Below, in pieces: positions 7,635 to 13,677 of a stretch of 13,677 bases of DNA. The notes beneath the pieces were generated by a model, which searched no databases, was not told the origin of the DNA, and saw only the letters and a program-made list of their open reading frames with translations. The translations under genes were made by a program, and so were the position numbers. Position 1 is the stretch's first letter, and the number at the start of each line of letters is the position of its first letter. The stretch is from Lachnospiraceae bacterium (lineage in GTDB: Bacteria; Bacillota; Clostridia; Lachnospirales; Lachnospiraceae), in NCBI GenBank assembly GCA_003520105.1, contig DOVL01000064.1, positions 1 to 13,677 of the forward strand, in the 5' to 3' direction.

Positions 7635-7741
7635 AGCTGATTCCTCCTTTCATTCTTATTTACGGTTCTGACGCCTCGCATCTTCCATATCATCTCTCAC
7701 GACAATTTTTCGAACGATGTGCCTAAATACAAATATTTTTA

Positions 7742-8266
7742 TTACTCACCCTCATACTGCACTACGGATGCGACGTCGTAGCCGGCGAGGGCTTCACGAC
7801 CCTTGAGGTCTGTAAGCTCGATGAGGAAGATCATTTTAACAACCTCTCCACCGAGTGATTCAACGAGCTTCGCAGCTGCTGCAACTGTTCCTCCTGTTGC
7901 GATGAGGTCATCGATGAGGACTACCTTGTCGCCCGGCTTTACAGCATCCTTGTGAAGCTCGATGGTTGCTGAACCATATTCGAGATCGTAAGAAGCCTCA
8001 ACAGTTTCACGAGGAAGCTTGCCCTTCTTTCTGATGAGGGCGAAAGGCTTGTTGTTCTTGTATGCTATCGGAGAACCGAACAGGAAGCCTCTTGACTCAA
8101 CGCCTGCGATGATGTCATAGTCAACGCCATCGAGAAGCTTATCAAGCTCATCAACTGAAAGTCTGAGCCCTTCAGCACTGTCAAGCACTGATGTTACGTC
8201 TCTGAAAAGTATTCCCGGCTTCGGAAAATCCGGAATTGTCTTAATATAATCTGCTACCTTGTTCAT
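7742..8266 (-). CDS. apt: Adenine phosphoribosyltransferase
   Basis: This cytoplasmic purine-salvage enzyme converts adenine and PRPP to AMP. The 174 residues are full length for the family. Visible signatures are the N-terminal IPDFPKPGILFRDVT (11-25), the GVESRGFLFG loop (55-64), and the PRPP-binding motif VVLIDDLIATGGT (115-127). AGGAGG at 8274-8279 lies 7 bases before the ATG. recJ ends 102 bases upstream; that AT-rich gap contains a 7-bp inverted repeat with a 4-base loop (8323-8340) but no strong promoter or terminator. rel begins 107 bases downstream with no terminator seen, so apt and rel are probably cotranscribed. Apt makes AMP, and Rel uses ATP together with GTP or GDP, so grouping the two genes is metabolically sensible. 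Confidence 0.97.
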   Translation of the reverse strand: MNKVADYIKTIPDFPKPGILFRDVTSVLDSAEGLRLSVDELDKLLDGVDYDIIAGVESRGFLFGSPIAYKNNKPFALIRKKGKLPRETVEASYDLEYGSATIELHKDAVKPGDKVVLIDDLIATGGTVAAAAKLVESLGGEVVKMIFLIELTDLKGREALAGYDVASVVQYEGE

Positions 8267-8368
8267 TGTTCTTCCTCCTGTATTATCTGATCATTTATAC
8301 TCTGATATTTTTTTATTGATCTGAATTAACTGATTAATTCTGCTCGTCTTCTATCTGTATGTTGGTCA

Positions 8369-10120
8369 TTAATTTGCCTTCTGGTAATCCACGATCATAA
8401 ACTGCACATCTCTGTTGCCCATATATTCATTGACCTGAGGGCGGTATGCGATGTTGAGTTTCACATTCGTTTCTGCTCCACTCTCTATTTTACCACATTC
8501 AGCGTCTCCAAACCACTCTTTTATATTGTTAAAAAAGCCTTCTACGTCAAAAGACAACAGTCTGTATCTCCTGCCGGTGCTGTCCTGTACAAAAAGCCAG
8601 AGGCAGTTTCTGTTTTTGCCCTTGATCTCGGCTCTTACCACCGAAAGTCCCGCATCTGCAAAGGTCGGTTCGGCATTTCCCTCGCCTGTCGGTTCAAGTG
8701 CCGCGAGCTGCTCCACATTGTTCAGGTTGAAATACGACATAGGAACCTTCGCATCGATCACCATCTTAGGCACAAGGTCCTCTTCGGCTATCGCTTCGTT
8801 CTCATTTATCGCTATACGGAAGGCATCGAGATTCTCCTTACGGAGACTTACTCCGGCCGCCTTCTTGTGACCACCACAGGTGTGAAGAAGTGTGCTGACC
8901 TTCTCAAGCTCGGTTGCGAGGTCATAACCGTCAATTCCTCTGGCAGAGCCCTTGTAAAGCCCCGGATCCAGCTCCGAATCTGCAAAAACTATCGCAGGCT
9001 TGTAATAACTCTCCTTCAGCTTTGCGGCAACGATTCCGGCAAGGCTTTCATGAAGCTCCGGAACGTAAATAACGATAACATTATCCTTCAGGATGTCTCC
9101 CCTGCTCTCTATCGTCTCGCGAGCACTTCTGACACCCGCCTCGCATATACTTTTACGGCTCTCATTAAGTTCAACGAGATGCTGAGCAATCCTCATCGCC
9201 TCTTCCGCATCCTCACACTTGAAGAGCTCCACAGCCTGCTGGGCCGACTCGACTCTTCCGGCTGAATTGATGCACGGTCCGAGGATGAAGCCGATCGACA
9301 TCGCCGTAAGCTCCTTGTCCTTCCTTCCGGTTGCTTCAAGCAGCGCCTGAATTCCGAGATTCTTCGAGCTCTTGATGAGGCGAAGTCCTTCCTTCACATA
9401 TATCCTGCTCTCATCCTGCAGCTTCATAACGTCACAGACTGTAGCGATTGCAACAAAAGGTATGTAATACGCCTCATCAAAGTCTCTTCCGAGCTTCTTG
9501 TAGAGGCATTTGATAAACTTAAATGCTATCGTCGCACCACAGATATCCTCGTATGGATAATCATTTGTCTCAAGCTTCTGGTCGATGACCACATCTGCCT
9601 GAACGCGTCTCTCCTTCGGTTCATGATGATCGGTAACTATGACCGTCATGCCCTGCTTCTTCGCAAACTCGATCGCGTCAAATGCGGCGATTCCGTTATC
9701 ACACGTGATCACGGTATCAATATCATCATCCAGTGCTTCGGAGATCAGTCTTACATTCATTCCGTAGCCGTCGGTTATCCTGTGCGGGATCCTGTAGTCA
9801 ACCTTCGCTCCGAGATCCGAAAGTCCCTTGTAGAGTATGTAGGTTGCCGTCACACCGTCCACATCATAGTCTCCGATGATACGGATGCTGACACCCTCAT
9901 CAAGCTTTTGGATCATCAGTTCGGTGCCCTCATCCATTCCGTCCAGAAGAAGCGGATCATGGCAGTTCTCGAGTCCGCCGTTCAGATACATCTCAAATTC
10001 TTCGTCCGTTTCGATATCGCGGTTTCTGATAACCTTCGCCACGATCGGGTCTATATTGAATTTTCTTGTGATCCTCTCATAATCGAGGCTCCTGCTTCGC
10101 AGTATCCACTTGGGTTGCAT
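8369..10120 (-). CDS. recJ: Single-stranded-DNA-specific 5'-3' exonuclease RecJ
   Basis: RecJ degrades single-stranded DNA 5' to 3' in recombination and mismatch or base-excision repair. The protein has the DHH phosphoesterase motifs DYDVDG (84-89), CDNG (Asp141), TDHH (Asp164, His165, His166) and CD at 229-230, then GPCINSAGR (281-289), HESLAGIVAAKL (357-368) and the DHHA1 motif CGGHKKAAG (415-423), followed by a C-terminal OB-like region. At 583 residues it matches short RecJ proteins and lacks the extra C-terminal domain of the longer B. subtilis enzyme. The metal-binding residues are all present. The start at 10120 is supported by GAGAGGGA (10127-10134). A large imperfect hairpin sits directly upstream of that site. 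recJ appears to head the operon running to aspS, because a terminator-like hairpin separates it from secDF. Confidence 0.96.
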   Translation of the reverse strand: MQPKWILRSRSLDYERITRKFNIDPIVAKVIRNRDIETDEEFEMYLNGGLENCHDPLLLDGMDEGTELMIQKLDEGVSIRIIGDYDVDGVTATYILYKGLSDLGAKVDYRIPHRITDGYGMNVRLISEALDDDIDTVITCDNGIAAFDAIEFAKKQGMTVIVTDHHEPKERRVQADVVIDQKLETNDYPYEDICGATIAFKFIKCLYKKLGRDFDEAYYIPFVAIATVCDVMKLQDESRIYVKEGLRLIKSSKNLGIQALLEATGRKDKELTAMSIGFILGPCINSAGRVESAQQAVELFKCEDAEEAMRIAQHLVELNESRKSICEAGVRSARETIESRGDILKDNVIVIYVPELHESLAGIVAAKLKESYYKPAIVFADSELDPGLYKGSARGIDGYDLATELEKVSTLLHTCGGHKKAAGVSLRKENLDAFRIAINENEAIAEEDLVPKMVIDAKVPMSYFNLNNVEQLAALEPTGEGNAEPTFADAGLSVVRAEIKGKNRNCLWLFVQDSTGRRYRLLSFDVEGFFNNIKEWFGDAECGKIESGAETNVKLNIAYRPQVNEYMGNRDVQFMIVDYQKAN

Positions 10121-10139
10121 TGTTTTCCCTCTCTTATTC

Positions 10140-10195
10140 GATCAGTATGTACATATATCCGTCATCAGGCTGCCGGCCGTATGTACCCACTGATC
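10140..10195 (-). repeat. Imperfect 16-bp leader hairpin upstream of recJ
   Basis: Bases 10140-10155 pair with 10180-10195 at 14 of 16 positions; in the minus-strand RNA one of the two mismatches becomes a G-U wobble. The 24-base loop contains GCCGGC. Its distal arm contains part of a perfect 12-bp palindrome CACTGATCAGTG (10188-10199), and its proximal arm contains the palindrome TATGTACATA (10146-10155). The stem ends 5 bases before the recJ ribosome binding site (10127-10134), 19 bases from the start codon. No U-run follows, so it is not a terminator. It may be a structured 5' leader or a protein-binding dyad. The pairing is directly seen; the role is inferred. Confidence 0.55.
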
Positions 10196-10268
10196 AGTGT
10201 TATTTGCCTGTGTTTCGCATGATACAGTGTAAAAACGCTTATATTTTCATATTGCATATAATACCACA

Positions 10269-10297
10269 ACGACCCTCCGGGGTATCCGGAGGGTAGT
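10269..10297 (-). terminator. Probable intrinsic terminator after secDF
   Basis: A perfect 9-bp GC-rich stem (ACCCTCCGG at 10272-10280 with CCGGAGGGT at 10286-10294) closes a 5-base loop. Beyond one mismatch the stem gains two further pairs. It lies 49 bases past the secDF stop. The following transcript is CGUUGUGGUAUUAUAU, rich in U but without a pure U-run, so termination may be partial. It is the only GC-rich short-loop hairpin in the window placed as a terminator. The 225-base gap also contains the recJ leader hairpin at 10140-10195; I could not assign a consensus promoter between the two. Confidence 0.6.
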
Positions 10298-10345
10298 CAT
10301 GTTTATTAGTCGTCAGCTCTCGTCAGTACTGACTCAAATATCTCA

Positions 10346-12661
10346 TTATTTGCTTGCAGCCTTCTTCTTCGCGCTCTTAGCTGCTTTTCTTGCCTCTTCA
10401 GCCGCTGCAGCTGCTGCCTCGTACTTCTTCTGGCTTCTCTTCTTGAACATAAGCCAGAGTGGTCCGGTGATGAAGATTGATGAATATGTACCGCAAATGA
10501 TACCTACCATAAGAGTAAGTGTGAACTCCTTGATAGCTGCAACACCGAGGATGTAAAGCACAAGTACTGTTACGAAGGTTGTGAGTGATGAATAAATATT
10601 TCTTGAAAGCGTCTGAGAAATACTTGTATTTACGATCTTCTCATAACCATCTGTGTCTGCGCTCATAACCTTGAGATTCTCACGGATTCTGTCGAAGATG
10701 ACGATGGTTGCATTGATCGAGTAACCGAGTATTGTAAGCATACATGCGATGAAGGTACTACCTACTGACAGGTATGCTACAGAATATACCATGAAGACTA
10801 TCATTACGTCGTGGATGAGGGCGATAACCGCACTCACACCAAACTTCGCATCAGAGAATCTGAATGCGATGTAGATAAGCATCAGGATTGAAGCGATAAC
10901 AACGGCGATGATAGCGTCTCTACGCATCTCATTACTGATCGTGCTGCTTATATTCTGTGACTCGATATCAGCTTCGGTAACTCCAAACTTCTCCTGAACA
11001 GCCTTTGAAACTGCTTCTCTCTTGTCCTGAGAAAGCTCAGCTGTCTTAAATACTATCTGATTGTCGCTGTCAACGATCTGAATCTGGATGGTTCCTTCAG
11101 CAACGCCTGCTGCCTCTGCGATAACAGGGCGGATCTCAGACTCTGCCTCTTCAAGTGTGTATTCCTTGTCAAATGCGATAGTTGTTGATGTACCGCCTGA
11201 GAACTCCAAGCTGAAGTTCATGTTCTTGCCACGGTTGTCGATTCCCTTGTTAACGAAGAGGAATGCGATACCTGTAACAATAAGAAGCACTGAAATAGCG
11301 CCTGTAACCTTGAAATATTTTGAATAAGAACGAACCTTAACCTTCTTTGCGCGGCCATAAAGCTTCTCGCTTGTAACACCGAGAGTGGTGAATACATAAA
11401 GCAGGAATCTTGTGATGAAAAGTGCTGAGATCATGGAAAGAACGATACCGAGGATAAGAGTTCTTGCGAAGCCCTTAACAGTACCTGAACCCATGTACAG
11501 GAGCACTACGCCGGCGATGATCGTTGTTACGTTACCATCGATGATGGCTGATGTAGCCTTAGAGAAACCGGCCTGAACAGCGCCCTTAACGCCCTTACCT
11601 GCCGCAATTTCTTCTTTAATACGTGTAAATATGATTACGTTGGCATCGACCGCCATACCTATTGAAAGGATGATACCTGCGATACCAGGAAGTGTAAGTG
11701 TTATATGTAAAGTCTGTAAGAAGAAAAGCTCGAGGATGATATATGTACCGAGTGCGATTGATGCAAGGAAACCAGGGAATCTGAATACAACGATCATGAT
11801 AAGGAAGATAATTCCAATACCGATAGCACCTGCAAGAAGTGATGTATCAACGGCATCATTTCCGAGTTTAGCGCCTACTACCTGTGAACGGAGTTCTGAA
11901 AGTGTAAGCGGAAGGGCACCGATCTTGATGGTACTTGCAAGCTGCTTAGCCTCATCGAGATCATCCTGGCCTTCGATAACTGCAGAACCACCTGTGATAG
12001 CTGATTTAACTACAGGTGAGCTTACAATAGCTCCATCGTAAACGATGTAAACGATATTTCCGACATTTGCAGATGTAACATCAGCAAACTTCTTGGTTCC
12101 TTCATCAGTAAATGTAAGCTGAACAACATAGTCGTCGCCTGTAGTACCCTTCTGGATAGCTGCATTTGCGTCCTTGATATCAGCACCTGTAAGAGCAGCT
12201 GTGTACTCTCCGCCTGACAGGAACTTAGTCATGTTGTCGCTATCAAGGAAAAGGAGCTCACCCGGACGACCAAGATCGTCGAGGATCGCATTTGGATCGT
12301 ATTTGCTTGTATCTACAGGAATCTCAACTGTGATACGGTCGCTGCCTTCCTTATAAACCTCACCATCAGGGCTGTATGTATCAACTCTTCGCTGAAGCTT
12401 ATCAATAGTACTGTCGATCTCAGCGCTTGAAGGATTGTCATCCTCTATCTGGTATGTAACGCTGACACCACCTCTAAGATCAAGTCCCAATGCAATATCA
12501 CTCGCACGGCCGATCATAACCGCATCTCTTCCTTGTTCTGAAGCTGTCACACCGTTGTTCTTTTCCTCAACAATACCGAACAGAACGGAATAAACACCGC
12601 CTGCTACGAGAGCAAGGAAAAGTATAAACAGCGCGAGCGCTTTCCTCTTTGCTTTCTTCAT
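10346..12661 (-). CDS. secDF: Fused protein-export membrane protein SecDF
   Basis: SecDF is the RND-family accessory motor that uses ion-motive force to pull secreted proteins out of the SecYEG channel. The 771 residues form a SecD half (1 to about 435) and a SecF half (about 445-740), fused as in Bacillus and many Clostridia. An N-terminal membrane segment (about 9-30) is followed by LGLDLRGGVSV (59-68), the large external domain, then five further segments containing GMAVDANVIIFTRIKEE (335-351, Asp339). The SecF half has a membrane segment at about 455-471, FSLEFSGG (483-490), and five more segments with HD (617-618), GYSINATIVIFDR (646-658) and QTLSR (683-687). The conserved SecF aspartate is Ala651 here. 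The last 30 residues are an Ala/Lys/Glu-rich, strongly basic cytoplasmic tail. A purine-rich ribosome binding site (12664-12674) precedes the ATG. Confidence 0.96.
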   Translation of the reverse strand: MKKAKRKALALFILFLALVAGGVYSVLFGIVEEKNNGVTASEQGRDAVMIGRASDIALGLDLRGGVSVTYQIEDDNPSSAEIDSTIDKLQRRVDTYSPDGEVYKEGSDRITVEIPVDTSKYDPNAILDDLGRPGELLFLDSDNMTKFLSGGEYTAALTGADIKDANAAIQKGTTGDDYVVQLTFTDEGTKKFADVTSANVGNIVYIVYDGAIVSSPVVKSAITGGSAVIEGQDDLDEAKQLASTIKIGALPLTLSELRSQVVGAKLGNDAVDTSLLAGAIGIGIIFLIMIVVFRFPGFLASIALGTYIILELFFLQTLHITLTLPGIAGIILSIGMAVDANVIIFTRIKEEIAAGKGVKGAVQAGFSKATSAIIDGNVTTIIAGVVLLYMGSGTVKGFARTLILGIVLSMISALFITRFLLYVFTTLGVTSEKLYGRAKKVKVRSYSKYFKVTGAISVLLIVTGIAFLFVNKGIDNRGKNMNFSLEFSGGTSTTIAFDKEYTLEEAESEIRPVIAEAAGVAEGTIQIQIVDSDNQIVFKTAELSQDKREAVSKAVQEKFGVTEADIESQNISSTISNEMRRDAIIAVVIASILMLIYIAFRFSDAKFGVSAVIALIHDVMIVFMVYSVAYLSVGSTFIACMLTILGYSINATIVIFDRIRENLKVMSADTDGYEKIVNTSISQTLSRNIYSSLTTFVTVLVLYILGVAAIKEFTLTLMVGIICGTYSSIFITGPLWLMFKKRSQKKYEAAAAAAEEARKAAKSAKKKAASK

Positions 12662-12694
12662 TTCTTTCTCCTCTTTTACAGCTTATTTTTTTAT

Positions 12695-12747
12695 ATAATA
12701 ACTGTTCTCACAGTTTATTATTTATTTTCATCACAGCCACGTGATGT
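12695..12747 (-). other. Two weak hairpins in the scfB-secDF gap
   Basis: The 140-base gap between scfB and secDF holds two small dyads. One is an AT-rich stem (12695-12721) of AACTG/CAGTT with a 6-base loop, extended by five A-T pairs past one bulge. The other is a 6-bp stem CATCAC/GTGATG (12730-12747) around a 6-base loop. Neither is followed by a U-run in the direction of transcription; A-runs follow instead. The gap therefore does not show a convincing terminator, and read-through from scfB into secDF is possible. No consensus promoter was identified. Confidence 0.3.
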
Positions 12748-12801
12748 AATAACAAATACAATGTTTCGGCATATGTCCATCATTGCATGTTGCTATTTAT
12801 A

Positions 12802-13677
12802 CTATCGCATTGAATATGTAAATGCATCATCAGGTGCACAGTCATTGCCTTCGTTACAGTCCGTCTGTACTTCGCAGCCGTCTCCGGATGGCGTATCGTT
12901 CGCACCTATCGGCTTTCTGCCGAGTCTCTCATCGATCTCAGCCATGGCAGCCTTCATCATGAGTGCACATTCGATCCTCTTACGTTCAAGCTCACAGCCG
13001 ATATCGTAAGCATCAAGCAGGCTTCCATGGAACTGATATGCATTTGCCGCGCAGCCGCCGCTGCAGTAGAACCTTGCAAAACAGTCCTTACATTTATCCT
13101 TGGCATAAACGTTGCAGAGCTTGAACTCGTCAACGATATCCGTTCTCTTCACACCATCATATACATTTCCGATGACGAAATCCGGATTACCAACAAACTG
13201 ATGGCACGGATACAGGTCGCCTGTCGGTGTTACCGCCAGATATTCCGTTCCGGAACCACAACCCGAAAGTCTCTTATATACACAAGGTCCGCCTTCGAGA
13301 TCTATCATGAAGTGGAAGAAGTTTACAGGTCTTCCCTCTTCATATCTCTTCAGAAGTTCCTTCGCAAGCTTGTCATACTGATCACAGATAACCTTAACGT
13401 CATCCTCAGTGATCGCATAATCCTCATCAGGCGGAGCTACAACCGGCTCCATCGAAACCTCATCAAAGCCCTCATCCATAAGGTCGATCACGTCTTCACA
13501 GAAATCGGTATTGAAATGGGTAAATGTACCTCTTACGTAGTACTGACCCTTTCTCTTAGCTCGGAAATCCTTGTATTTCTGAAGGATGATATCATGACTG
13601 CCCTTACCGTTTCTGGTAGGTCTCATAAAGTCATGAACAGCCTTTCTTCCGTCAATACTGAGAACCACATTTACCAG
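12802..13677 (-). CDS. scfB: SCIFF-peptide thioether maturase, SPASM radical SAM (5' part off the right edge)
   Basis: This enzyme family forms sulfur-to-carbon (thioether) crosslinks in the SCIFF ranthipeptide precursor (six cysteines in forty-five residues) of Clostridia. The window holds the last 291 residues of a protein usually about 450-470 long; the radical SAM CxxxCxxC cluster motif is outside. The SPASM pattern is complete: cysteines 140 and 158 of the fragment as CX12GX4C, then CX2CX5CX3C (196, 199, 205, 209) and a final Cys228, the ligands for two auxiliary 4Fe-4S clusters. Phrases such as GCGSGTEYLAVTPTGDLYPC and CSGGCAANAYQFHG are typical of SCIFF maturases. The last 34 residues are an acidic tail with CX5CX5C. 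The position upstream of secDF is as expected. The precursor gene scfA should lie just upstream, beyond 13677. Confidence 0.9.
   Translation of the reverse strand: MVNVVLSIDGRKAVHDFMRPTRNGKGSHDIILQKYKDFRAKRKGQYYVRGTFTHFNTDFCEDVIDLMDEGFDEVSMEPVVAPPDEDYAITEDDVKVICDQYDKLAKELLKRYEEGRPVNFFHFMIDLEGGPCVYKRLSGCGSGTEYLAVTPTGDLYPCHQFVGNPDFVIGNVYDGVKRTDIVDEFKLCNVYAKDKCKDCFARFYCSGGCAANAYQFHGSLLDAYDIGCELERKRIECALMMKAAMAEIDERLGRKPIGANDTPSGDGCEVQTDCNEGNDCAPDDAFTYSMR

Noticed and set aside
7659..7691. A 10-codon ORF (MEDARRQNRK) in the apt-rel gap
   Set aside because: Very short, only a weak ribosome binding site, and nothing suggests a leader peptide such as codon runs or an attenuator.
8323..8340. A 7-bp inverted repeat GAATTAA/TTAATTC between recJ and apt
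   Set aside because: Short, fully AT-rich apart from the end pair, and not followed by a U-run; not enough for a terminator or operator call.

Overview
All nine genes recognised here lie on the minus strand, so transcription runs from the right edge to the left edge. The window looks chromosomal and housekeeping in character. It suggests a low-to-mid GC anaerobic Clostridia, most likely Lachnospiraceae (a Butyrivibrio/Roseburia-like relative). The reasons are a SCIFF-peptide radical SAM maturase beside a fused SecDF, the order recJ-apt-rel-MBL-hemZ-hisS-aspS, strong AGGAGG ribosome binding sites, and protein sequences of Clostridia type. No phage, transposase, CRISPR, rRNA or tRNA gene was seen.

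Layout in the direction of transcription (right to left). scfB (12802-13677, its 5' part off the right edge) encodes a SPASM-type radical SAM maturase for a ranthipeptide. secDF (10346-12661) is a single fused export motor and is followed by the only convincing intrinsic-terminator-like hairpin (10269-10297). A second block then begins: recJ (8369-10120), apt (7742-8266), rel (5283-7634), a glyoxalase II-like metallo-hydrolase (4544-5176), hemZ (3045-4535), hisS (1608-2921) and aspS (1-1501, its 3' end off the left edge). Every intergenic gap is under 230 bases. The MBL and hemZ genes are translationally coupled (8-base gap).

The recJ-to-aspS genes combine DNA repair (RecJ), purine salvage (Apt), stringent-response control (Rel, which senses uncharged tRNA on ribosomes) and two aminoacyl-tRNA synthetases. 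Coupling of nucleotide and translation economy is a plausible theme. The scfB-secDF pair joins peptide maturation to the secretion motor; the precursor peptide gene is expected just beyond the right edge.

The least ordinary signals are non-coding or at residue level. They are a perfect 23-bp inverted repeat with nested alternative pairing, placed against the hisS ribosome binding site; a 16-bp imperfect leader hairpin against the recJ ribosome binding site; a weaker inverted repeat before aspS; loss of the conserved proton-relay aspartate in the SecF half of SecDF; a CX5CX5C tail on the SCIFF maturase; and atypical HisRS and AspRS signature residues. I found no clearly new multi-gene system.
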